A DNA stretch of 64,000 nt from Plasmodium coatneyi (taxonomy: Eukaryota > Apicomplexa > Aconoidasida > Haemosporida > Plasmodiidae), in NCBI RefSeq assembly GCF_001680005.1, contig NC_033567.1:4154001-4218000 (forward strand). The letters run 5' to 3'. Below the pieces are notes generated by a model, which had not been told where the DNA came from, did no database searches, and saw only the letters and a program-made list of their open reading frames with translations. The translations under genes were made by a program, and so were the position numbers. Each line of letters opens with the position of its first letter. Positions within the stretch are counted from its first letter, which is position 1. Positions 11,201-22,400 of this stretch are shown piece after piece.

Positions 11201-11634
11201 GCATTTTGTTGCTGTCCTTTGTTAGCGTTATCACCATGATGCGTCATGTCAATATTTATCCCTCCCCCGGCACCGGTATTTCCTCTATAGTTATTCGATC
11301 CTGGTCTTGATTCGGATCCCACTCCGGATCCTTTATTAAATCCTGCTGGTGAATTCCCTGCATCAGTTCCTGAACCCAAATGTGTTCCTTTATTGGAGCT
11401 CAGGTTCGATTTCCCATTTTTTTTATTTCCATTTGGATCATGGTCATCTTCCTCTTCTTCCTGTTCTTGTCCAGGCATATAAAAAATAACTTTGGTTTTT
11501 TTCTTTGGGGTATAAGTTGGGCTCTCCGTTTTCACATACTGTTTTCCATCTTGTACGTTCCCAGATACCTCTTTTGTACTTATAGAATCAATGCGCGCAA
11601 ATATGAGCAAAATGAAAAAAATAATTTTTAACAT
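5203..11634 (-). CDS. RON2: Rhoptry neck protein 2 (RON2)
   Basis: Single exon, 2143 residues, close to the P. falciparum protein (about 2190). RON2 is injected by the merozoite or sporozoite into the host cell membrane as part of the RON2/4/5 complex and is the receptor for parasite AMA1 at the moving junction. A signal peptide covers residues 1-20 (MLKIIFFILLIFARIDS). The N-terminal third is low complexity, with two Gly-rich repeat arrays near residues 264-319 and 529-584. The conserved part starts near residue 920. Near the C-terminus, from about 1975 to 2013, lies the AMA1-binding loop. It starts DITQHATDIG and has two cysteines, at about 1991 and 2003, that would form its disulfide. Hydrophobic segments follow at about 2023-2047, then a basic tail. 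The loop match is the main reason for the call. Expression in late schizonts is expected. Confidence 0.97.
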   Translation of the reverse strand: MLKIIFFILLIFARIDSISTKEVSGNVQDGKQYVKTESPTYTPKKKTKVIFYMPGQEQEEEEDDHDPNGNKKNGKSNLSSNKGTHLGSGTDAGNSPAGFNKGSGVGSESRPGSNNYRGNTGAGGGINIDMTHHGDNANKGQQQNAGFNKNQQDTLKDEYEKIRKQEEEEEERINNQRRADMKKTQGGKNKFGNDKGVQDSLPNTKYELSDPQSGHTNANAKNRGTGVYDELGNGPYNLIGKQSEGLTPTAPPYEHYDKHEGGGKGYGPYGGSDGKEYGPYGGSEGKGYGPYGGSEGKGYGPFGGADGKEYGPYGGSDGKGTWPDGTGGNAYHGGYDKEGTKPTYKTHLNINLADGKGDHGGRSGIEGYPNYFNKHFRPGDAKGSGTDGHEPGTYGVHHGGNGVNGVYPGGGDYGKNGTQPYGYNGSGTGAQNGFGPHGHNGVGPATYGVDFGKNGDGKGNGGGPGEEGANKTNPSYDQGGHEKNTGPERYEGNGTPYYVEHPDDNNESGTTTYGLDQGKNGGTQGGTGQGGYGQGEHGQGGYGNGGHGQGGYGNGGHENGGYGNGGHENGGYGNGGHENGGYGGYGQGQNHPGSTNDEGTHPMHNNVKNSAPILDYIHGLRPVNAGDGQGIYGGNGINNPLVYHVQHGGNGPNNNSDKESSDQTSDDENDTHNRMRNKRRVKRKPGERHSSSNSSHDGDVDSYDTEYELDEGGVKRLKPKNKRGAVTEESDGHPYIKGTNGSEHPRMNDSGMGTSGTHNAGSGNHNNKGENGLTPIIVRYGNTHAKQRADEIEKNLNNGEYSRIKRGNGKNGHKSGGTESDGEESDVDSSNVFYVDNGQDMLIKEKMSRSEGSDEMSEEGLNVKDKGEEGPVNYHFSNYMNLDKRNTQSSNEIELQKMIGPKFSEEVDKYCRLNEPLQKKGDFLNLSFEYSRALEELRSEMITELQRRKSVGSNNYNNILNAIYNSVNRKNTNFGRDAYEDKNFISQANSFRDEQIQPLSAKYNKILRQYLCHVFVNNPGVNQLERLYYHNLALGELIQPIRKKYSKEASSSVGLNYEIYIAASSNIYLLGHLLMLSLAYLSYNHYFVQGLKPFYSLETMLMANSDYTFFMYNEVCNVYYRPKKIFNKDITFIPIESRPGRHSTYVGERKVTCDLLELVLNAYTLINVNEIQKVFNNSEVYGYENSISFAHNAVRIFSQVCPRDDAKNTLICEFEKSTLYNPKILKMDEGDKENQRSLKRAFDMLRTFAEIENSSYQPEPNPNYISLIFEQNLYTDFYKYLFWYDSRELIKVQVRNYGRRKKSKKTKYVYDEFVKRGKDLKDKLIKMDAKYNARSKALLVFYALVDKYANLFTKSENVRKFFLNDVSSIRHHLYLNSVLSKSAKSNLDSMKKTLEELQSLTNTPLKFIVRGNNLKFLNHIARFENLFYVNLFIMSSLSRKDPVKSYYNEKKKMLTATLSEKFATSTSALIPHKLRKLVVTMKKGLLKKRLLTALAKMKLLQHIPANLLENILTTIRFTTHTIASREIIQNAQYIPRNRNFYENRNVELAKQIFTDGGFAKYADNLMSTWFTKGFEEYKREKIEKQKMEYSIEKEIKQYINNDSSASELMTEQEKLIQEQNELYEEKEKQWQESKLIFNQNDKWDHYINKEFAKALGIWLELSNSLYNQDTFIYRVVEDSKFLLESNIEDTIMFSRTVKPTKQTVFRKFFKKIVSLGNMLLRKPSFKVEHAIWFGATINMKKAMVLLEKVAELHKLLRNEDESWLINEAFIEIVDHVVQISTDRRLREPFSVARNPGMVAINPAYAALNSEERIKELQNSMCADHCSALWKTISTFALQHLKNPEGLHSYESKFSKNSFGNKIDDQNFVNDFKMILGGDAVLHYFDVLLPKSMKKELKAMKNGVSLSSAFSLKLTKIIFSELQLPYLSQMFYTQAPYFGHFIGKWQKEREKSRMKEILGFMTLGTLSAYTLLSAMDITQHATDIGMGPVTSCYTSTIPPPKQVCIQQAVKATLTNSTQACMKSVFSVGLFASIGPYLFAPMAGLAIWNVLKSEFKVIQRVDMALKSVFKSMWKKFLSIKGIRKLKYIFKKRKSMKKKIIEKAEHKMLEMKNNPQMARNHKLAVQKMHKHTSGTYHYISYARIQV
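9883..10050 (-). repeat. RON2 30-bp coding repeat
   Basis: Tandem 30-bp units encoding a ten-residue glycine-rich motif (GGYGNGGHEN and the GQ variant), about five units, residues near 529-584 of RON2. The last copies are almost identical at DNA level, which suggests recent slippage. Confidence 0.85.
10680..10844 (-). repeat. RON2 33-bp coding repeat
   Basis: Five tandem 33-bp units encoding an eleven-residue motif, YGPYGGSDGKE with D/E, G/E and Y/F changes, at about residues 264-319 of RON2. This part of RON2 is expected to vary in length between strains. Confidence 0.85.
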
Positions 11635-14600
11635 TTTTTACTTTGCTTTTGTGATTATAGAGGGGGAGACACATGCAGGGAAAAAATAAAAAGGAAATGA
11701 TGTGAAACAAGAGCGGGAATCAAAAAAGATGCGAAGATATAACTGTAATGAACAGTCCTCCTATTGGGGATGTACAAACGGGTTGCGCTTAAATTTTGGG
11801 GGGTGGTGAAATTTCACGTGATTAATTTTCGCGAATCAGACACATTGTAGGGAACGCTGCGTCGATTTGGTGTTGCGTAGTGCATGCCAGGGTGTATGTG
11901 TCTACGTCTCAATGTCTGTATGTCTATATGTCTGTTTGTCTACGCGCATATCTATACAGACACCTAAGCACTGAACTGCGCTTGTATTTTAACTATCATA
12001 TTCAACGGATGAATGTGTGGAGTCAATTCATTTGGTAGCGAAAAACTATTAAATCTTCACAAAAATTAGAAACTTAAAAACTAAATGAGGGTAGGTCATA
12101 AAATTGTAATGGACGAGCATGCGTGTACATCTTATATCTGGACAAATGTGCAACTCGGTATTTTTTTTTTTTTTCAATTTCGGTTTTGACTTGAAACGGA
12201 AAAAAGAAAAACCGAGCTCCTACATGCGCAGAAAAAAAGAAAAAATAAAATCAAAAACAAAAACAAAAACAAGAAGAGAAAAGAAAATCAAATCAAAAAC
12301 AAAAACAAGAAGAGAAAAGAAAAAAAAAACAAAAAACAAAAAGCAAAAAAACTAAAGATCTGCGCAGAAATGTAAAAGTGTTCTAAAATGAAAACATTTT
12401 ATTGTCGCAAATCAGTTAGCACATTTCTAACTTCTTCACATATACGCTACGAAAAAACGCACGATTGCGTTCAAATACCCACCTAGGATAACGTGCACGT
12501 CTGTTCCGCCATACGGAAAAAACTGCGCAACGTAGAAATAAAAAAATGGAAAACGAAAATTCAATCTGTCTGCAGTGGTTGTTCGTTTAATTTTTCATTC
12601 GTGCCTCCATTCGTCTGTCCATTTGTTTGTCTATTTGTCTGCCCAACCATTTGTGTATTTTTTTTTCACCCTTTCGAGAAATTGCACAAATGCATACACA
12701 TTTTAGACAATTTCCTTTTTAAATGTTCTATTTCGTCCTGGGATGCCGCACTTACCGTTTGCACAGTGGCGCACAATTGTAATTTAAAAAATAAAAAAAA
12801 TTGGAATAGTTGTATAACAACACATGTGTACTCCCGCCATATAAACAAGCGTCAATTTTTTTTTTTTTTTTTTTTTTTATTATTTCTTTTCATACACTTT
12901 GTGGCATATGTTTCTGAATTGGTCTGAAAAATTCAGCAACAAATTTGCAGCAAATATCGCTGCGTGTGGGTACGTATTGGTATGTCATTTTTCAGAAAAG
13001 CAAAAAAAAAACAAAATTTAGAATTAATATTTAAAAATTGCACATACAGAAAAGAGTGTCGGCGTGGCCATGTGGCATTGTTACAATGTGGGAAGGTGCT
13101 TTGTACTGCAACACAAAAAAGGGTAGATTTTTTCTTCACTGCATTTCCACTTAGTTGCACTTTGGTCTATATTTTTCTTTTTTATCTCCTAAACAGTTTC
13201 GTAAAACGGGAATATGTCAAATTTTAAAAAAGGAAAAAGTTTTACGTACGACTGAAAGAGGAAGCAAAATGTTATAAAGGTACATATTATGTGTGTGCCC
13301 CCCCGGTCCCCTAAATTGGAAAATGTATTCAAAGTTTTTCCCATTAATCGCACAATATGTACTTACTAACTGCTGATTATGTCTGGATGTTTTTTCGCGC
13401 CGATCAAAACGGTAATCATCATTAAATTATACAGGCATACTTTTTTTTTTTTTTAGCAGTTTCTTTTACGGTTGGTTTAACGAACATGTATAATTTTCGT
13501 TTAACCGTAAGGCGCACGTTTGCGTTTTTCTTAAGAGCTATTTTTTAACTACCGACACACCGTGTTAGGGTTCCGGAATGAAATTCCTTTTTATCTGCCA
13601 TGAAGAGGTATTTCTCTCCACTGTGCTTCTTCGCAACAGGGTGTTTTTTTATCCTTTATAAGCTAATCCCCAGGTGAAAGCTTCACCTCCCTCTTAGCTT
13701 TCCGTACACCTTAACTTTTTCGCATGTCCGTAGGAGCATACGGAACAACTGCACAGCAGTTGCGTAATTGAGAACGGTTGTAGAACAGCAGGGCGAACTT
13801 TTCTTTTATTATGCGAGGGATATTCTGGTAGTTTTTTTCGGTTTTTTAAATACTTCACATTTATGGCATTGGCCGTTTTATAACAATTTCTATTTCTCTT
13901 AAATTTTCGCCAGCAGGAGCCCGAGCAGGGAAATGGCAAAAATGCGTAACAACAGCAGTGTTCTACTACAGTATGCTTGCATATGCAGCTGTTTTTATTC
14001 ATTAATTTGGCAATCCCCACCCTGACGACGCAACATCCTTCTTAAGGTTTCCATCCCTTTATTATGCGAAACGAGGGACAGTGGTAAGGAGTAAATATTT
14101 GCGCGTGGTGAGGAATTAATTTTCAAGGTTCACGGATCGCATGCATTTGTAATATATTTATTTTTTTTCCATGATTTCCTTTTTATATTAAGGTTGAAAA
14201 AAAAAAAGGTGATATATCGCTGCGGTGGGCGGTACTCAACTAATCGTAAAGTACGAAGGCGGCACGTTTTTTTTTTTTTTTTTTTAATAAATAAAAAATT
14301 TTTAACTCTTTTTTTTCCTACAACTGATTTATTTTTATGCTTACAATTTTGCAAAAATGAACTGCAATTTTTTTTAAGTTTTTATGTCAGCTACCTTTTC
14401 GCTATGCAATTCGCACGTCGTATGTAATATGGAAAGGAAACAGATGTTACGTGCGTACGTATGGATAAGGTACCAAGGGGCGCCTTATTAATATATCATT
14501 TTAAACGAGCATATTTTCCTTATTTGTTCATTTTACGTTTGTTGAGGCGGTCAGTTCTGGAGGCCTTTTTATGTATGGCTTTTACGCCAATTTTTTTCTG

Positions 14601-14905
14601 CAAACGTTAGTGGAGCTTCCCTTCTTGCCTGGGCTGCTCTGCTATCAAAAGATTAACCAGCAAAAATACAGCAGGGGATATAGAACACACGGACGGGGGT
14701 ACCTGTTCCTACATATGTATAATATCGCGTGACCCATATGTACGTAAGACCGTAGCGAAGGCGTCGATTGCCGCTTTTTTACCGTTGGGCCTTTTCCGTT
14801 TTTCTGGGTGGCAAATTCCCAGGGCGCTGAAGCTTTGCAAGAAGGAAGGCCAAAGGAACAAATAATAAAAACATTTTAACCATTTTAAATATATTAGACT
14901 AAACA
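11635..14905. other. 3.3-kb intergenic region, RON2/TSR1 divergent promoters
   Basis: Both flanking genes are transcribed away from this region, so it should hold two promoters and 5' UTRs. Visible content: a TGTCTATATG-like short repeat near 11900-11950, a palindromic TGCATGC at 11881-11887, and a low-complexity A/C/G tract (12236-12355) built from AAAACAAAAACAAGAAGAG-like units. There are also T/A homopolymers, the longest near 12857-12879 (T23). Small frames occur on both strands, but none resembles a protein family or keeps coding composition. No tRNA B-box was found. Confidence 0.55.
12236..12355. repeat. A/G/C low-complexity tandem tract
   Basis: Imperfect tandem repeat of a roughly 37-bp unit made of AAAACAAAAACAAGAAGAG and similar words, purine-rich on the plus strand. 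It is in the intergenic region and has no coding support. Confidence 0.6.
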
Positions 14906-17869
14906 ATGAAGCACAGGTCGCATTTAAAACAGCAGAACAAGCATTTTAAAAAGTTAAAGAACCATAAGAAGAACAATAAGAGTGCTAAAAATTTGCAAAA
15001 GAAGAAAAAAAAAAATTTAATCCAAAAGTACAGCAGCATATTACATCGGGCATTTCAGTCCCATAATAGCAAAGTGAGCAACATAAAGAATGAACTGGAG
15101 GAAAAATCAAAGTATATTCCTTTCTATAACTGCTTAAACATCTGCCTGTTAGGGTTCCACGAAGACGCTGATGTATTGTCATTTAAGAAAGAATTTATAA
15201 AATATCTGTGTGAAAAAAATGGAGATAATGTCATAACAGACACTATAAATTTGTACGATATATATACAGTACATGCAGAAAAAAAAAAAAAAAGATCGCT
15301 TGTAATTTATGACATTCCGAGAGACATTTACGGAATTATAGATGGAACAAAATGTGCAGACATTGTCTTGTGTATATTTAAGGATGGGTCCATTGAAAAC
15401 TCTTCCTTCGACGAATTGGGTTACAACCTTTTGTCGCTTTTAAAAATACAAGGTGTTCCTTCCGTCATCGGGGTGGGCTATAACACGGACGAAAGTAGTA
15501 AATATTCTCAAAAATTCGTTTCTAGATATTTCAATTCAGAGTTTACCCAACATGATAAAATATTTTTCATCAACGGTGGTAATGGTGGTAGCACTGACCG
15601 GTTAAGCAGCAATGGAGATTTTTACAAACTGTACAGCGAAATTATGAATATGAAGGTAAGAAATGTTTCCTATAGGGAGGGAAGGGGTTACATGATGGTC
15701 AATTCTTATGCGTATAACGAGCAGACGGACTCCATATATTTGAAGGGTTTTGTCAAAGGGGCTGGGTTTAATACCCATAATCCTATACACATAACAAGCG
15801 CCGGTGATTACTACATTGACGATATATACGTCATAGATGTGATGACGTCGAAGAGGAATAATGGTGAAGATAAAATGGATAAATCGATAAATTTATTCAA
15901 CCAAGGGAACCAAAGTGAAGGAATAAATTCCAATTTTTTAAGTGACATTCTGACCAGGGAAACCACCCCCGATATGAACTTTTACTACAACTGTAACAAC
16001 ATTGACTATAACTTCTTGCCAATTCAAAATGGTACAAACAGGTGTAACATGAATGAGGAGGATGACTTAGTGTGTGTACGTCCGTACATCGAGGAGGAGC
16101 AGCGCTTGCAGTGCGATAATTTAATGACCCTTATGGATAGTAACAATGTGGAGATCACCACCGGGGGTGGGCCAAGTGAGGGACTGTCAAACAACAGAGA
16201 TGATCATTCCTGTGAAAGAGGCGACCTTGTGTATAAATTCAATTTGGACAGTGCATTATCCCACGGGATTAGTAACCAAACGGGGTGGCCTCCAAACGGT
16301 AGTAACGGTGCGACCTGCGTGGAACAGCAGAATACGTTCAATGAGCTGTACGCACCCTCCACCAATATGAGTAGCAATGACACGTATAGAGTCACAGACG
16401 GAAGGGGCCATTCGAATCACTCGTGGGCATACGTATCCAACGAGAAGCACGAAGTGGGGGAAGACTTCATATGTTCATACAACAGGAATGAAACGTTGAA
16501 CGCGAGGAAATATTTTCTAGAAAGTAATAACACGATTAGAAACAAGGAATCTCATTTAAAAAACGGGGAGGAATCACGGGGAAGTAGCTCAGATGATGAG
16601 AGTGAGGAAGACTCGGACGTGGAAGATGAAGAGGAAAATGCCCCCATGAATGACGCAACGAGCCCTGCTACGAATGACGATGACATTGAGAGGGACTCCA
16701 ACAATTCCGACCACGTTTATCTGTGCAAAAATATAAGCGCAAAGGAAAGATTTAAAAAGTACAGAATTCTTCAGAGCTTCAAGTCGTCCTACATAGACGT
16801 GTATGAAGATTTACCACTGGCATATTCGCGCATTTACGATTATGAAAATTACGAAAATTTAAGTAAATATTCAAAGAAAAAGTTCGTGGAAAATTCCAAA
16901 ATTGTAAGGGGAGAATTTACTATAACGGATGCTTACTGTTTATTTGTTATAAAAAATGACGGTAAATTACTGCACTTAATAAATGATATAAAGAAGAAGA
17001 ACTTGCCGATTGTCGTTTCAAGTTTATTGCCATATGAACGAAAGGTGACCGTCGTCAATATGGAGGTCGAACGAATGGCATCGTATTCGGAAAAAGTGGA
17101 GTCAAAAGAGGTGTTCGAAATTGTGTGCGGATTTAGGCATTTTATAGGTTGCCCTATTTTTAGTGAACAAATTATTAAGGGGATACAATCCAAGGGGAAA
17201 TACGAAAAGCATTTGAAGCACGGCAAGAAATATGTAGCTTCCATTTTTGGCTTCACAACCGTGACAAATGCCCCCGTTTTTTTGATAAAGAGAATTCCTT
17301 CAGGGGGGAATGCAAACCCGTATTATTCAGCAGTACAGGGGGTTGAACCCCAAATGGGATTCATTGGGCAGAATTGGGGTAATACGATCCAGATGGAGGG
17401 TTACCACTACAATGGAGAAGAACCTAATGTTATCCATACTTATGGTGATGCATGTGCTAATTATGGCTCCGACTGTGTAAATACCACCCCCGTCATTGTT
17501 GCACATGGAAAGGTGGTCAATTGTGACTGCAAGAGGATAATTATGAAAAGAATAAGCCTGTGTGGAGATATTTTTAAAATTCATAAAAAGAAAGCAGTCA
17601 TTCGAAATATGTTTTATAGGCCGGAGGACATCAATTATTTTAAACCTGCCCAGTTACACACAAAATTTGGGTTGACTGGAAAAATACTGGAATCTTTGGG
17701 TACCCATGGGAAAATGAAATGCCTCTTTAGTAACGTCTTGAAGCAGCACGATAAGGTTTTTATCTTTTTGTACAAACGAGTTTATCCGGTGTGGTTTCCC
17801 CCCACGTGGGGCGGCGACCCTGGCGTAGGTCCCGATGATAAGCCCGTGCAGCGCAAGCTAAACGGGTGA
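14906..17869 (+). CDS. TSR1: Pre-rRNA processing protein TSR1
   Basis: Single exon, 987 residues. TSR1 is the GTPase-like factor that binds the late pre-40S ribosome and blocks premature joining. The start is basic with the family opening KHRSHLKQQNKHFKKLKNHK. A degenerate G domain (about residues 70-245) lacks a P-loop, as in other TSR1 proteins. The AARP2CN segment is at about 250-312 (NVSYREGRGYMMV..LKGFVKGAGF..PIHITSAGDYYI). A large acidic, Asn/Ser-rich insert fills about 320-640. The C-terminal BMS1/TSR1 domain runs from about 645 to 965. It contains VCGFRHFIGCPIFSEQ, GKKYVASIFGFTTVTNAPV and the closing KVFIFLYKRVYPVWFPPTW. The absence of a P-loop and the length separate it from the sister protein BMS1. 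Nucleolar and cytosolic role expected. Confidence 0.95.
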   Translation: MKHRSHLKQQNKHFKKLKNHKKNNKSAKNLQKKKKKNLIQKYSSILHRAFQSHNSKVSNIKNELEEKSKYIPFYNCLNICLLGFHEDADVLSFKKEFIKYLCEKNGDNVITDTINLYDIYTVHAEKKKKRSLVIYDIPRDIYGIIDGTKCADIVLCIFKDGSIENSSFDELGYNLLSLLKIQGVPSVIGVGYNTDESSKYSQKFVSRYFNSEFTQHDKIFFINGGNGGSTDRLSSNGDFYKLYSEIMNMKVRNVSYREGRGYMMVNSYAYNEQTDSIYLKGFVKGAGFNTHNPIHITSAGDYYIDDIYVIDVMTSKRNNGEDKMDKSINLFNQGNQSEGINSNFLSDILTRETTPDMNFYYNCNNIDYNFLPIQNGTNRCNMNEEDDLVCVRPYIEEEQRLQCDNLMTLMDSNNVEITTGGGPSEGLSNNRDDHSCERGDLVYKFNLDSALSHGISNQTGWPPNGSNGATCVEQQNTFNELYAPSTNMSSNDTYRVTDGRGHSNHSWAYVSNEKHEVGEDFICSYNRNETLNARKYFLESNNTIRNKESHLKNGEESRGSSSDDESEEDSDVEDEEENAPMNDATSPATNDDDIERDSNNSDHVYLCKNISAKERFKKYRILQSFKSSYIDVYEDLPLAYSRIYDYENYENLSKYSKKKFVENSKIVRGEFTITDAYCLFVIKNDGKLLHLINDIKKKNLPIVVSSLLPYERKVTVVNMEVERMASYSEKVESKEVFEIVCGFRHFIGCPIFSEQIIKGIQSKGKYEKHLKHGKKYVASIFGFTTVTNAPVFLIKRIPSGGNANPYYSAVQGVEPQMGFIGQNWGNTIQMEGYHYNGEEPNVIHTYGDACANYGSDCVNTTPVIVAHGKVVNCDCKRIIMKRISLCGDIFKIHKKKAVIRNMFYRPEDINYFKPAQLHTKFGLTGKILESLGTHGKMKCLFSNVLKQHDKVFIFLYKRVYPVWFPPTWGGDPGVGPDDKPVQRKLNG

Positions 17870-19424
17870 AGTGTACCTCAAATGGTAATTTAAAATGGGC
17901 TTCATGTTCCCATCCCCAACAAAACAGTCATTTGCAGTTGCGCGCTTTGTATGCTAAATTCGTTTTTTTGATTTGGATAGGCGAATATTCATTCAGGTGC
18001 GCTCACACACGTAACAAAGTAAACGCAGAAGTGGTCAATACATCTTAATTGTTTAGTTCAAGTAGACCGAAAAATAGCGGCATTTTACAGTTTCTCACAA
18101 AGTGTCGCAACTTTTAATACTCTTTTAAGAAAGAAGAATGCTTTTAAAAAGAGGATTGAAAAGGTGGAAAAACATTTTCCACGTTTTAGTACTCCCCTCT
18201 TGTTGTGAAGAAATTATCACATGGGGGGCTTGAACGTAAAAGGAAAAAAAAATTCTTACCCAAAAACGTTCATGCTGTTGTAACATTTTTCTGTTTTATT
18301 TGTATATTGTACAATAGTATTAATAACTCCTTTTTTAAGTTAATTTTTTTTTTTTTTCTTAACGCAAAAGAGCTAAATAAATAAGGGAATGAAGTCGAAT
18401 TCGATGTTATTATGTGTATGCCAATGGTACGTGTTACGACTTTCCCGAACCCACACGTGTTAGAGCAAGACGTTTTTGCGAAAATGTGAATAAAGTTTAA
18501 TCGAATTTGGCAAATGTTGGGGGGGATATTTTCATTTTTGAAGGATTCATTTCGAAGAAGTGCACTTTTTCGTTTTTACTTTTTCTTTTTTTTTTAATAG
18601 CTAAAAGTTTAATTTTTTTTTTGTTCGAGAATAGTAAGTGATGGTAGAACAAAAAAACAAGGGGTACATGCAAATGTAGGCATATGCTAAGCGACGGTGT
18701 AAGTATGCATACATATGCGCACACACGCGAGCACATATACACACAAGTACATGTGAGCGCAGCATCAGTGTACAAAGGATAACCATTTTGCAGTAAAACT
18801 ATTACACAAAAATAACTTCTTTTCCCCATTGTACAAATTAAAAAAAGAAAAAAAAAGTGACCTACATAGACAATAAATGGATAAAAAACGAATATTCATT
18901 GCATATGGCAAAGCTTTCACCATTAATAATAACAACATGCTAAGATAAGAAAAAAAAAAAAGAAGGATGTTGATAATGAATGGTTTTTTACACGTAGAAG
19001 AGACTGAAAGGGAAACACAAGGGGCGTGAGGGAGAGGGAATTAATAAAAGGGAATACACACATTATGGGAACCATTAAAAGAGGTGTTACTAACACATAA
19101 AAAAGGTAATAATAGACTAATAATATTAACAGAAGCAATAATGGTAGCACAATGGTGGCAATTTACAATAACAATAGGAATAACAATAAGAATGGAAGTG
19201 GTTAGAACACGCATTAAAAATTAATTACTGTACAGTTCCTCTTCCTTTACCATTATTATCACCGTCACTGTCACCGTTTGTGCATTTTTTGCGCACGGGG
19301 CAGCTTAGCATCCTTAAAAACAGCACGCATATACCGACAAACGTACACACTCCGCAATACACAGCGGAACTCACGTCACAGGACCACATCCGCTTCGGCT
19401 ACTAGAAAACAATGAAGAATTTCC
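17870..19424. other. Intergenic spacer between convergent TSR1 and sortilin
   Basis: Holds the 3' UTRs of both genes. Contains T and A tracts (for example 18343-18357, 18950-18962) and an AT-rich, asymmetric region from 18900 to 19210 with many AATAATAA-type words. No coding frame or RNA gene could be supported. Confidence 0.55.
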
Positions 19425-22400
19425 TCATAAGAGCTCAATATTTTCTGGGTACTTTTTTGGGGGGGAAACATTTCTTGATGTTAAATAATTATTCTGATTG
19501 GAACGATTTCTCGTTAATTTGAAATCACTGTTTCGTGCTCTGTTCCTGTCGTTGGAATAGGACAGAAGTGTGGGCACATCTTCCTCATTGTCGTCCTGTG
19601 GGTGTTGTTTTAAAAGGGGGAAATACCATCAGAAGGATCACATTCATTGTTTCAACATTGTAGTGTGCAGCGCGTTCACCATGGCAGAAGAAATCAACCA
19701 ATTATAAGCAACGCTGTGGGGAACGCCACTGAGCTGCTGATTCCTACCTGCTCCGCATCTATGAAGTCCATTTCCGGCTCAAACACGTTGGTGTTTACGT
19801 TTCCTCTTTTCGTCTTAATGACCGAGTACTTGACATGCTCGAAGGTGTCGAAGCCTGCATGGGGGGAGGAGGTTTCATAAAGTAAATGAACACAAAATTG
19901 GGAAAAACATTCTAAAAAATATTCCCAAAATGTGCAAATGCCGACGGTGATAAAACTTTCCTCAGCGCGCTCATTTCGTAATTACCATAGTTATAAAAGA
20001 GGTGCTTGAATTTTGGATTTCGGCAGAGGTACGTCACTATGAGCATGATCAAGCCCAGAATGAAAAGTATGAACAGGATGGACTTGGCGGCTGCAGGGGG
20101 GAGAAAAAGAATTTGGTGAAATGGGATGAGGGAACCACCCATGGAGCTAAACCCGTGTTGGCACAATTACCACTACGGTTGCTTACAAAGAAGGAACGCC
20201 ATTCGATGTAGTACCACAGGAAAAAACCATGTGCAAAAAAATCCCCTCCATGATTGTGCACTTACTTCTGTTAAATGGGGCGTGTGCGGGACAAGGCACG
20301 GGGACCTTCTCGGGGACCCATCCATTAACGCATATATCCCCTGGCACCTTCCTATACGCATTTGCGTAAAAATAAGAACTGCTAGTACAACCTTCAATGG
20401 TCAGCGTAGGATCGTTCGGTTTACACTCGTAACTTCCCACTTTTCTCGTAAAGCCCGTTTCACATTCGTAATCTTCAGGTGTACATTCACAAGATTTCTT
20501 ATCAACAGTTCTTTTTAAATCTTTTCCATTAAAACATTCAGATGTTTGCTTTCTTCTTGTGTAGGTAATTTTTCTTCCTAATATACATTTGTCTGAAAAG
20601 GATCCACTGGTAGGTGACCACGTTTCATAGTCTGAAGAAACTGAGTCCGCTGCCCATAACCCTTTACATAGAGGTTGACCGAGTGCATTAAAATCTAAAT
20701 GGTAAAGCACCCCCACATCGTTCCTAGTTCCATATACTAAAAATTCCACTGAAGAAGAATTGGGCTCCGCTACAATATTATCGACGTCGATGGAAAATTG
20801 TCCTAATTCGAAATCGAACCAACTCTGTCCTTCATTCCAACTGAAAACAATTTGATTAGTTTTACGTAAATCGTCAGCCATGACTATTAACCCACCATGG
20901 TCTCCATATTCGTAAATATATGGCCCTTTATGTGCTTCCATCCAGGTTACGCCTCCATCTCTTGACAGGAAAGTATTCACTTCATCACTTTCGTACCTTA
21001 AATGGCTACCTACATTACCAGTGCCCATAATTATTCCAACGGCATTTTCGATGGAGTAAAAAGGGGCATACTGGTGATAGTTTGTAATGCCATGTAAGTG
21101 TAAGAAGCAGTTATCTCCACAGTCATATTTATTTCCCCTACTATCAACTTTGGGTGCTTTCAAATAGGACCAGTGACCACCTTTATTAAAAGAAATTACT
21201 GTCCTCACGAGGTCTTCGTTTTTCCCCTTGGCGGCCTGTTTCTTCCTCTTCTCCGTGTTTGTCTGAAATGGACTAATGTCTTCTTCCAGCTGTGCTTTAA
21301 AATTACGAAATCGCAAATCTTCATCTTTTATCTCATCATTTTCGTCTAAAAAATTGGCAATGTACACTCCGTCCAAACTTAGTATTCGATCAAATTCACA
21401 TTCCCCTGAGGAGGTTCGAATATTGTTTGGGAGGGAAAGAGTATAATTCAGTCCAGATGCATCCGATATATATACATTTCCTGTGTTGATTCTGTCTGAT
21501 GATGTTCCATGATTTACATGCAGCATGATAGCACCTTCGGAGGTGTCCAAAACGGTGTATGACTTTTCATGTATATTTTCTGGCAAGTTAGCTTTATTAA
21601 AAGTTTTCCCTCCATCTGTTGAAACCATCATATTTACAGTTTGCTTGATAACATCATTCAATCTAGCCACAAATATATACCCATTGGAAATTAAAAATTT
21701 ATTTCCCTGTTTGACTAGCACATCTACATTCTTTCCAAAATTGTCTGTTCTTACAAAATCGACATCCTTTGACCATCCACTGAATCTCTGTTGGTGTCCA
21801 TTTCGGTTTTTATGTCGCGTATAATAAACTGTGTCCTCCGAATGGGTGTCTTTATCTCCCCAATTGAACTGAACCACATAAATATCTATAAGCTGGAAGG
21901 TTCTTCCTAAATCCTTTGTCACGGATAGGGTTTGCATACACTCTCCGCTTTTTTCATCCGTAGAATAACAAGCTGAGGTCCATGAGGACACCAATGCCCA
22001 GTGTGTCTTGGTGCTATGGAATTGCCAAAAGTTTATTTTATTTTTATAATTTATTAAACGAAATGTTTCTCCGGAATCTTCCGACACGAAATGATTTTTT
22101 TGGTTACCAATAATTAGAACAATATTTTTATTTACCGGGTTCACCATGATGAGATCTACGGTGGTTACCTCATTCGTATGATTTACTGGCTCATTTTTAT
22201 TAACTGGATTCTCCGACAAACTGCTCGTAATGTTGGTCCAAATTTTCCCTCCATCCGAACTTCTGTACAGTCTTCCCTTAACAGTTTTGACCAGAACAGT
22301 CATGTGATTGTTTCCGCACCATTGGACATCCTCCACGGCACTGTCGAAATTGATTTCGCTGACCGAGACTTTCTTCTTCGCCACTTGGCATTGTGCAAAA

